From NCBI GenBank assembly GCA_002297665.1, contig DBMS01000307.1, positions 1 through 8,300 on the forward strand: a stretch of DNA of 8,300 nucleotides, given 5' to 3'. Source of the DNA: Holophagaceae bacterium UBA692 (lineage in GTDB: Bacteria; Acidobacteriota; Holophagae; Holophagales; Holophagaceae). The notes under the pieces were generated by a model. The model did no database searches. It saw nothing but the letters and a program-made list of their open reading frames with translations, and was not told the origin of the DNA. The translations under genes and the position numbers were made by a program. The number at the start of each line of letters is the position of its first letter. Within the stretch, counting starts at the first letter, position 1. Shown here one piece after another: positions 1 through 5,749 of the stretch.

Positions 1-2427
1 CAGGTCCCCCACCCGGGAAGGCATGGCCACGCCCCGGGCCCGCGCCCGGTCGCCCAGCCACAGGGCCCGCGCCTCCTTCTCGGCGGACTCGGAACAGGTG
101 CGCAGGCCGCCGTCGCCGGGGAACCACCCGGGGAAGTAGGCCGGGTCGAAGCGGCGCAGGGGGTGGACTTCCAGGAAAGGATCCCGCTTCCCGGCGGGCG
201 CCCACTCCGCCGGCAAGTAGGCGGCCAGGAGCTGGCGGAACGCCTTGAAGAGGCCCGAGGGCTCGAAGGCCTCGCCGCTGAGTTCGTCCAGGGCCACGTA
301 GCTCAGCACCAGGTGGTCCCGGGCGGACAGCAGCATCTCCAGGAAGAGGTACGCCTCCTTCTCCGTCTGGCTCACGTCGCCGGGCCGGCGGCTCTCGCCG
401 CGCAGGTCCAGGGCGCTCCGGGGGTTGCGGGTTGGGAAGCTGCCCTCGCCCAGGCCCATGAGGAAGATGGCCCGGAAGGGGATGGCCCGCATGGCGGCGT
501 ACGAGGTGACCACCACGCCCCGGGCCAGGTTCGCGGGCTGCTCGTCCCGGAGGCGTTCCAGGGCCTCCAGGGCCAGGTGGCGAACGGCGATGAAGTCCAT
601 GCGCGGCAGGGCCAGGGCCGGGGGCACGCCCTCGAAGGTCCGGTCCAGGTGGCCCCGGATGCGGTCCAGGGCGTTCTGCACGGCCTCGGCCTCGTCCCCC
701 TCGTCCACGGAAAGCCACTTTTCCAGGTAGGCGAACAGCCCTTGGATCCAGGACCGGGGATCGGCGGATCGGCCGGCGAGGTCCCGGGCGTCGTCGCACA
801 GGCCACGCACCTCGGCGATGAAGGCGGAGGCCGGGCCCGGGTCCCGGGCCCCGTTCACGCGGTAGGTGTCGTCCCCCACCTGGAAGGCCGCGCCTTCGGT
901 CATGAAGGCGCCCAGCGCCAGGCGCTTGAGGCCCTGGTCCCAGTTCAGGGCGTCCTCGGCCAGGTAGGTGCCGGCCCAGTCCCCTCGGTCGGCGCCGCGA
1001 ACGATTCCGAACGCCTCGGTCCACTGCTCCCAGGCGCCGGTGTCCAGGTCGCCGGCGCGCCGGCGCAGCGCGGGGTGCAGGAGGGCGCGCAGGACCGCGG
1101 CTCGGGTGAGGCCGGACGTGGGCAGCGCCAGCAGGAGCTCCACGGCCTCCAGGGTTTCGGCCAGGATGGGGAAGGCCCCGGCGCCCTGCACCAGGGGGAT
1201 CTGCCGGGCGTCGTGGGAGGCGGCCTGGAGGTGGGCGGCGTAGGCCTGGGCCTCGCCGGGGGGCACCACCACGGCGATCTCGGAGAAATGCAGGGGGCGC
1301 TCCCCCTGGGCGTGGCGTTCCATGAGGCGCCAGATCTCCGAGGCCACCGCCTCCGCCTCCCGCCTCGGGCTCGGGCAGGCCAGGCAGCGCACGCTGTCGT
1401 CGGGCTCGGCCCCCCCTTCCCCGTCGGGTTCCTTGTAGAGCAGGATGTCCCGCTGCATCCGGCCCAGGAGGGTGGAGGCGTCCGGAAGCTCGAAGGCCGA
1501 CGTGAAGTCGCAGGCGCTCACCTCGTTCAGGAGGCGGATCTTCTCCCGGCCCGGGCGGCCCCAGAGGCGCAGCGCCAGCGGGCCGTCCTCGGCCAGGCGG
1601 TAGGGATCGCCGGGGGCCTCCTCCGGGGCGCCTCCCCGCGCCGAGGCGCGGGTGGGAAGGCCCGTCCACAGGCGGTTCCGCCCGGTGTCCAGGTCCTCCC
1701 AGAACTCCCCGCAGGGGTTGAGGGCGTACAGGTGGAGGGTGGTGTCCGGCAGCGGGGCGAAGGCCTGGAAGATCTGCTGGTAGGCCTGGGCCACGTGCGT
1801 GAGCCCGAAGGCGTGGATGGCCGGGGGCAGCTTCATGCCGTCGAAGCCGGCGTCCCTCACCCATTCCAGCAGGGTGAGGTGGCGCGCGGGTTTCAGGGCC
1901 CCGGCGGCGCCGTCCAGGACCCGCACCGCCTCCCGCCAGAGGCGGGCCTGCCAGGCCTCCAGGCCCGGCTCGCCCGTGGCCCTGCGCCCCGCACGCCACG
2001 CGTCGATCCAGTCCGGCCGGCTCATCTGGTATTCCTCGAAGACCCTGGCCAGCTCGGAGGCCAGCTGCACCCGCTTGAGCTGCCCCGTTTCGGCGCCCAG
2101 GTAGTCCCGCACCGGCTTCATGTCCGCCTGGGCCAGCAGGGCCCGGTCCCCCAGGAGGGCCAGGAGGGCGGCCCGGAGGAGGTCGAAGCCCAGGGGCTTG
2201 TCCGCCAGCAGTTCCTTCCAGAGGCCGCCCAGGTAGGTGAACGAGATGTTCGCCGCCACGCCCAGTTCCCGGGCCAGGGCCTGGCGCAGGTATTCCCTGA
2301 GGAGAGGGCTGGGGGCCACCAGGCGGATGGGCTCCCACACCCCCCGCGCCGCGCGCTCGGCGCGCACCCGGTCGGCGAGGATGCCGAGCAGGGCTTCGGT
2401 GCGGTTGGAATAGGTGAGCTCGAGCAT
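1..2427 (-). CDS. recC: RecC, gamma subunit of the RecBCD (exonuclease V) complex; C-terminus cut by window edge
   Basis: RecC is the non-catalytic scaffold of RecBCD. It splits the duplex at double-strand breaks and scans the 3' strand for Chi while RecB and RecD unwind and cut DNA in the cytoplasm. Residues 1-809 are visible; E. coli RecC has about 1,120, so roughly 300 are missing at the left edge. Recognisable RecC signatures are the start MLELTYSNRTEALL (E. coli MLRVYHSNR), an early block ending ELGVAANISF near residue 60, NPCGEFWEDL around residue 240, the helicase-like motif CPSPRREAEAV at 351, and MRAIPFRAIFLMGLGEGSFP at 646-665, followed by a conserved YLFLEMLLSA segment. The start is the only ATG after an in-frame TAG at 2455-2457, but the ribosome site in front of it is weak. 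It is probably the first gene of a rec operon, with recB and recD beyond the left edge (inference). No frame break is seen. Confidence 0.93.
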   Translation of the reverse strand, partial: MLELTYSNRTEALLGILADRVRAERAARGVWEPIRLVAPSPLLREYLRQALARELGVAANISFTYLGGLWKELLADKPLGFDLLRAALLALLGDRALLAQADMKPVRDYLGAETGQLKRVQLASELARVFEEYQMSRPDWIDAWRAGRRATGEPGLEAWQARLWREAVRVLDGAAGALKPARHLTLLEWVRDAGFDGMKLPPAIHAFGLTHVAQAYQQIFQAFAPLPDTTLHLYALNPCGEFWEDLDTGRNRLWTGLPTRASARGGAPEEAPGDPYRLAEDGPLALRLWGRPGREKIRLLNEVSACDFTSAFELPDASTLLGRMQRDILLYKEPDGEGGAEPDDSVRCLACPSPRREAEAVASEIWRLMERHAQGERPLHFSEIAVVVPPGEAQAYAAHLQAASHDARQIPLVQGAGAFPILAETLEAVELLLALPTSGLTRAAVLRALLHPALRRRAGDLDTGAWEQWTEAFGIVRGADRGDWAGTYLAEDALNWDQGLKRLALGAFMTEGAAFQVGDDTYRVNGARDPGPASAFIAEVRGLCDDARDLAGRSADPRSWIQGLFAYLEKWLSVDEGDEAEAVQNALDRIRGHLDRTFEGVPPALALPRMDFIAVRHLALEALERLRDEQPANLARGVVVTSYAAMRAIPFRAIFLMGLGEGSFPTRNPRSALDLRGESRRPGDVSQTEKEAYLFLEMLLSARDHLVLSYVALDELSGEAFEPSGLFKAFRQLLAAYLPAEWAPAGKRDPFLEVHPLRRFDPAYFPGWFPGDGGLRTCSESAEKEARALWLGDRARARGVAMPSRVGDL

Positions 2428-2497
2428 GGGGTCCCGGGGGCGGATTCCATTAGACTACGCGGCGGGGGCTGGGGGGAAATGGACGCCCCTGGGGCCG

Positions 2498-2512
2498 GGG
2501 CGGAATCCGCCC
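2498..2512. repeat. Near-perfect GC palindrome in the recC leader
   Basis: GGGCGGA and TCCGCCC flank a single A, giving 7-base arms. The motif lies about 70 bases upstream of the recC start. A similar half, GGGGCGGATTCC at 2437-2448, matches 2497-2508 in 11 of 12 bases, 60 bases apart. It could form a hairpin in the recC leader RNA or bind a dimeric protein. In DNA this GC-rich, chance is a serious alternative. Confidence 0.3.
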
Positions 2513-2655
2513 GGGTTCAATCCCAGTTTCCAGGCGCACGGAAGCAGGTTGAGACTGGCGCGGCCCCGTCACGGTCACAACCGGGTAGAGGGTGGACCGG
2601 TTCAGGAGAACGCTGGAAAGGGATCTCGTGATCATCGCCCTCCACGACACACGGA

Positions 2656-2700
2656 TTTGCAATTGGATTGCAGATTTAATTTTTATTAGTATTATCAGCT
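2656..2700. promoter_or_regulatory. AT-rich island upstream of recC, probable promoter/control region
   Basis: This short stretch is strikingly AT-rich within a very GC-rich window and lies between the terminator of the thioesterase gene and recC. It is the obvious place for the recC promoter. Reading leftward, several -10-like hexamers (GATAAT, TAATAC, TAATAA) are present, but none has a good -35 partner at 16-18 bases. Reading rightward, TTGCAG (2668-2673) and TATTAT (2690-2695) are 16 bases apart and make a better sigma-70 match, yet no plus-strand gene follows. The role is inferred from position and composition. Confidence 0.4.
2658..2672. repeat. Inverted repeat TGCAAT-TGG-ATTGCA, operator-like
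   Basis: The two 6-base arms are perfect reverse complements separated by 3 bases, inside the AT-rich island upstream of recC. The repeat overlaps the rightward TTGCAG -35-like hexamer. Its size and position fit a binding site for a dimeric regulator. No regulator gene lies beside it, and the dyad does not match the LexA or Fur consensus as I know them. Confidence 0.4.
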
Positions 2701-2707
2701 ACTTACG

Positions 2708-2729
2708 AAAATCCTCGGCGCTCCGCCGA
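2708..2729 (-). terminator. Rho-independent-type terminator behind the thioesterase gene
   Basis: On the minus strand, TCGGCG-GAG-CGCCGA forms a perfect 6-bp GC-rich stem with a 3-base loop (2715-2729). It is followed by GGA and a run of four T (2708-2711). It sits 46 bases past the thioesterase stop codon, the expected place. The short T run makes it a moderate terminator. It suggests that recC is not simply read through from the thioesterase gene. Confidence 0.55.
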
Positions 2730-2775
2730 CGGGCGGCTGGGGCCTGGGCTCCCTCACGGGATGCCAGAATTCAGG

Positions 2776-3204
2776 CTACTTCGTTCGGGGCGCCAGCACG
2801 GCGATGGTGAGCCTCGATACGCAGGTGAGGTCGCCGGCGTCGTCCCGCATGTCGATGGCCCACACCTGGGTGGTGCGGCCCAGGTGGACGGGGCGGGCCA
2901 CGCCGGTCACCCAGCCCGAGGAAACGCTCTTGATGTGGTTGGCGTTGATGTCGATGCCCACGGCGGAGTGCCCCGCGGGGGCCACGAAACCCGCGGCGCA
3001 GGAACCCAGGGTCTCGGCCAGCACCACGCTGACGCCTCCGTGGAGGATGCCGAAGGGCTGGCGGGTGCGGTCGTCCACGGGAACCCGGGCCGTGAGGTGG
3101 TCCTCCCCGATTTCCAGGAACTCGATGCCGAGCCACTCGACGGTGGTCTTCCGGCACAGGGCGGTGAGGATGTCGAGGGAGATGGGCTGTTTCCAGATGG
3201 CCAT
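2776..3204 (-). CDS. Hotdog-fold acyl-CoA thioesterase, YdiI/MenI (PaaI-like) type
   Basis: This 142-residue cytoplasmic enzyme should hydrolyse an acyl-CoA thioester to the free acid and CoA. The full length matches a single hotdog domain and aligns with E. coli YdiI/MenI from the first residues (AIWKQPISL versus MIWKRKITL). The catalytic stretch RQPFGILHGGVSVVLAE carries Q49, H55 and E64, the expected active-site residues. Downstream, GIDINANHIKS (near residues 83-93) and RPVHLGRTTQVW are also family hallmarks. YdiI acts on 1,4-dihydroxy-2-naphthoyl-CoA in menaquinone synthesis, but relatives act on other aryl- or acyl-CoAs. The substrate cannot be read from sequence, and no men genes are nearby. 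The start is supported by AAGGA five bases upstream. A terminator-like hairpin follows the stop. It appears to be a single-gene unit. Confidence 0.9.
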   Translation of the reverse strand: MAIWKQPISLDILTALCRKTTVEWLGIEFLEIGEDHLTARVPVDDRTRQPFGILHGGVSVVLAETLGSCAAGFVAPAGHSAVGIDINANHIKSVSSGWVTGVARPVHLGRTTQVWAIDMRDDAGDLTCVSRLTIAVLAPRTK

Positions 3205-3323
3205 GGGGGTCCTTGGGGTTCAAATTGTGGCATTCAAAGGTTAACCGTCCCGAAGCCGCCGCGGCCGGGAACGGGGGGCGGGGTCCTTGATCATGACGCA
3301 ACCGGGGGCATTCCAAGGGGCCT

Positions 3324-3329
3324 TATAAT
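3324..3329 (+). promoter_or_regulatory. Perfect TATAAT -10 box for the small plus-strand gene
   Basis: TATAAT lies 30 bases before the ATG at 3360, so transcription would begin near 3336 and leave a leader of about 24 bases. No TTGACA-like -35 hexamer is found 16-18 bases upstream (the region reads ACCGGG), and there is no TG extension. If used, the promoter may be weak or depend on an activator. It is the only perfect -10 box I noticed placed just upstream of a gene here. Confidence 0.5.
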
Positions 3330-3359
3330 GGCCTCGTTGAACGCCAGCGAGGAGCCGGG

Positions 3360-3629
3360 ATGCCGAGTCGGGAAGAGACCAGCACGCTGCTTGACCGCCT
3401 GGAAACGATCCTGGGCCGCATGGAGGCCGACATGCCCGTCATGAACGACGGCATCGCCCTCCTGGTCCAGCTGGAGTCCACCCTGCGGCGCCTGGACCGG
3501 GCGGCGGTGCTGTCCCGGGAGGGCTTCGCGCCCCGCCTGGGGGCCCTGGCGGCCCAGGGGCGCCTGCTGGAGCGGCACCTTTCGGAAGCGCTCCGGGTAG
3601 CGGAAGGGCTCACATCCGAAGGAGCTTGA
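3360..3629 (+). CDS. Small helical protein of unknown function (89 aa)
   Basis: I do not recognise this protein. It is 89 residues long, predicted almost entirely alpha-helical, without a signal peptide, membrane segment or cysteine. Residues 9-24 (TLLDRLETILGRMEAD) and 32-47 (IALLVQLESTLRRLDR) have hydrophobic residues at heptad-like spacing and may form a short antiparallel coiled coil. The gene is supported by a strong ribosome site (GAGGAG, five bases before ATG), a TATAAT box 30 bases upstream, and G/C-rich third codon positions. Its last 20 bases overlap the 3' end of the maltosyltransferase gene on the other strand, so the two are convergent. A faint resemblance to the small subunit of exonuclease VII (XseB) is noted but not claimed. 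It is probably a genuine, narrowly distributed gene. Confidence 0.7.
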   Translation: MPSREETSTLLDRLETILGRMEADMPVMNDGIALLVQLESTLRRLDRAAVLSREGFAPRLGALAAQGRLLERHLSEALRVAEGLTSEGA

Positions 3630-5715
3630 CCTCGCCGGGCTGGAAGCTCATGGAGAGGTTCCCGTGGGCGTCGAAGTCGTGCACCTCCCGGGCGGGGCCG
3701 TGGGTGGAGAAGAGCTGGGAGCCCCGCCGGGCGGCGTTGCCCGAGGCCCGGCGCAGGGCGTCCAGGTGCACGGTGAGGTACTGCGGGTTGTGGACGTCGG
3801 TGTTGGCCACCGCCACGAACACGCCGCCTTCGGGCACCATCGTCCCCCGCCGGCCGTCGTCCACGAAGCCGAAGGCGATGCCCGGGTCCCGGGGCGAATT
3901 GAAGCCCAGGGGCACCGAGTTCTCCAGCCGGGTGAAGGTGGCGAGGTGCTCCCGGCGGAACGTGGTCACCCAGGCCAGCTGGTCGGGCAGTTCCCACCGG
4001 CCCGGATTGAGGTAATGCAGGGCGTACCGGTCGAACAGGGCGAGGCGGCCGTAGTAGGGGTCCTTGGGGTCCAGCTGGTAGGCCTCGTTGGGGCGGCAGT
4101 CCAGGCCCGTGTTCATGGGCTGGAGCTCGAAGACCTCCTGCCCCGAGTTCAGGAACGGAACCCCGTTGGGCATGAAGAGGTTGAGGATCGTGAGCATGCG
4201 CGACAGGGCCCGGCCCCCTTCCCGCGCGGCCAGCCTGGGCGTGTCGTGGGTCTCGCCGCAGGCGTACACCGGGCACGGGAGGTTCCGGGCCTCGTACATG
4301 AAATGGTGGGTCTTGTATTCCAGGACCCGGGGCTCCCGCAGGAAGCCGTCGCCCAGGATCATGTTGTAGCCCAGTTCCTTGGCGGTGGCGGCCCGGTCGA
4401 TCTCCATCTCCTCGGCGATGAAGCAGAACTGCGGGTCCACCTGGCGCGCCCCGCGGATGATGCGCTCCACCAGCTCCCGGGGCAGCGCGTGGCCCATGTC
4501 GATGCGCGCGCCGTCGATGCCGAACTGCTTCTGGTAGAAGGGGATGATGCCCGAAAGCAGCTCCCACAGGGGCTCGTTGCGCACCTTGCCCTGGTAGAGG
4601 TTGGCCTTGATGACGTCGAACAGGATGTAGGGCGCGTAGTCCCGGTCCAGGTGGGGCACGGAGGCCACGGGGTGGTCCAGGTACATGCGGAAGAAGGTGA
4701 CGTCGTTCCAGGCCGGCTGGGGATCGTTGATCTGGTCCGAGAAGGCCGGCGCGACGGTCAGCCCGAAGCGCTCCTGCACGGTCTCCATGACGCCGGCGTC
4801 CGGGTGGGCCCGGAGGTGGGCCTGGAGTTCGGCCCAGCGCGCGGGGTCCGCGGCGCCGGGGTTCTCCACGAACTTCGCCAGGTGTTGGCGCACCTCGGCG
4901 CTCTGGTAGACCACCGGCAGGAATTCCGCCTTGGGCCGGATCTGCACCCCCAGCCCGGGCACGTAGGGGGGACGGTAGCCGGCCAGGTCCGCGTGCCGGA
5001 TCCAGTAGAACCAGTCGGGGTGCTCCAGGATCAGTTCGGAGTCCACCGAATTGGTCCGGGGGATCAGGTCGATCATCACGTGCATGCCCAGGATGTGGCA
5101 GGCTTCCACGAAGGCCCGGAACTCGTCCTCCACCGTGAAGTCCGGGCCCGCCACGGGGTCCTTCAGGCCCGGGTCCAGCGTGAAGAAGCTCGACACGCCG
5201 TAGGGCGAGCCCAGTTCGCCCTTCTTGTCGCGCAGGCTGAATTTCGAGATGGGCAGGAGGTACACGCAGGTCACGCCCATCTTGTGGAGCAGCGAGAGCA
5301 GCGCGATGGACTTCACGAAGGTGCCGGTCTCCCGGAGGCCGTAGAGGTCGTGGTCCTCCAGCGCGCCGGAACGGTCGTGGTCCCAGGCGGTGGAGGTGCG
5401 CACCATCATGGAGTACACGGAGGCGCGGCGGATCCAATCCCCCCCCTCCAGCCCCGGCTCCACGCCCTGGTGGCGGCTGAGGGGCCGGCCCCAGGTGCGC
5501 ACGCGCCCCATGCGGGGCTCCACGAACTGCCGGATGGCGTCCCGGTAGAAGCGGTAGGGGTTCACCACCAGTTCGCCCCAGGGCGTCTTGCGCAGCTCCT
5601 CGCCCTGGTAGTCGAAGCAGTTCCACAGGTCGGGGACGGTGTAGTTGAACACCTGGCCCTGGGTCCGCGCGACCTGCGCGTCCAGAATCCGAAGAAGTTC
5701 CAGCAGCTTGCTCAT
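3610..5715 (-). CDS. GH13 alpha-glucan maltosyltransferase-like enzyme (Thermotoga MmtA type)
   Basis: This 701-residue alpha-amylase-superfamily protein matches, from memory, the Thermotoga maritima maltosyltransferase (about 640 residues) along most of its length. Shared blocks include WIRRASVYSMMVRTSTA near 94-110, FVEACHILGMHVMIDLIPRT (202-221), EHPDWFYWI (231-239), SDQINDPQPAWNDVTFFRMY (326-345) and GIDGARIDMGHALPRELV (399-416). That enzyme moves maltosyl units between alpha-1,4-glucans. The GH13 catalytic residues are present: nucleophile D406, acid/base E435 (in IAEEME), and D491 (in ETHDTPR). Region I has D216 but PRT in place of the usual NH, as in the Thermotoga enzyme. There is no signal peptide, so it probably acts in the cytoplasm on glycogen or maltodextrins. 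The start has GGGAG six bases upstream. It lies 34 bases after a histidine kinase gene on the same strand. Plain amylase or glucanotransferase activity cannot be excluded. Confidence 0.88.
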   Translation of the reverse strand: MSKLLELLRILDAQVARTQGQVFNYTVPDLWNCFDYQGEELRKTPWGELVVNPYRFYRDAIRQFVEPRMGRVRTWGRPLSRHQGVEPGLEGGDWIRRASVYSMMVRTSTAWDHDRSGALEDHDLYGLRETGTFVKSIALLSLLHKMGVTCVYLLPISKFSLRDKKGELGSPYGVSSFFTLDPGLKDPVAGPDFTVEDEFRAFVEACHILGMHVMIDLIPRTNSVDSELILEHPDWFYWIRHADLAGYRPPYVPGLGVQIRPKAEFLPVVYQSAEVRQHLAKFVENPGAADPARWAELQAHLRAHPDAGVMETVQERFGLTVAPAFSDQINDPQPAWNDVTFFRMYLDHPVASVPHLDRDYAPYILFDVIKANLYQGKVRNEPLWELLSGIIPFYQKQFGIDGARIDMGHALPRELVERIIRGARQVDPQFCFIAEEMEIDRAATAKELGYNMILGDGFLREPRVLEYKTHHFMYEARNLPCPVYACGETHDTPRLAAREGGRALSRMLTILNLFMPNGVPFLNSGQEVFELQPMNTGLDCRPNEAYQLDPKDPYYGRLALFDRYALHYLNPGRWELPDQLAWVTTFRREHLATFTRLENSVPLGFNSPRDPGIAFGFVDDGRRGTMVPEGGVFVAVANTDVHNPQYLTVHLDALRRASGNAARRGSQLFSTHGPAREVHDFDAHGNLSMSFQPGEVKLLRM

Positions 5716-5749
5716 CCGGTGCTCCCGGCTTTCGATGGTTGGCCCCAGT

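Noticed and set aside
2513..2524. tRNA T-arm-like string GGGTTCAATCCC in the recC leader
   Set aside because: The stem cannot be extended to five pairs with a seven-base loop, and no matching acceptor, D or anticodon arm is found. It is not a tRNA, and no integrase or repeat suggests an attachment site.
163..2631. Plus-strand open frame of 822 codons opposite recC
   Set aside because: It is antisense to a clearly recognisable recC, and its translation is low-complexity (rich in Gly, Gln, His, Arg) with no domain. Long antisense frames are typical of very GC-rich coding DNA.
2668..2695. Rightward promoter TTGCAG-N16-TATTAT
   Set aside because: The hexamers are good but nothing recognisable follows on the plus strand before 3360, so it is not listed as a promoter of a gene. 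AT-rich islands generate such matches easily.
3384..3464. Weak resemblance of the small protein to XseB (exonuclease VII small subunit)
   Set aside because: A few positions around LETILGRMEA match the XseB pattern by eye and the length fits. The alignment needs a gap, the usual N-terminal signature is absent, and no xseA lies nearby. It is more likely a coincidence of helical composition.
3569..3594. Hairpin GGAGCG...CGCTCC near the maltosyltransferase 3' end
   Set aside because: The 14-base loop and the absence of a T run in either direction make it a poor terminator, and it lies inside the small gene.
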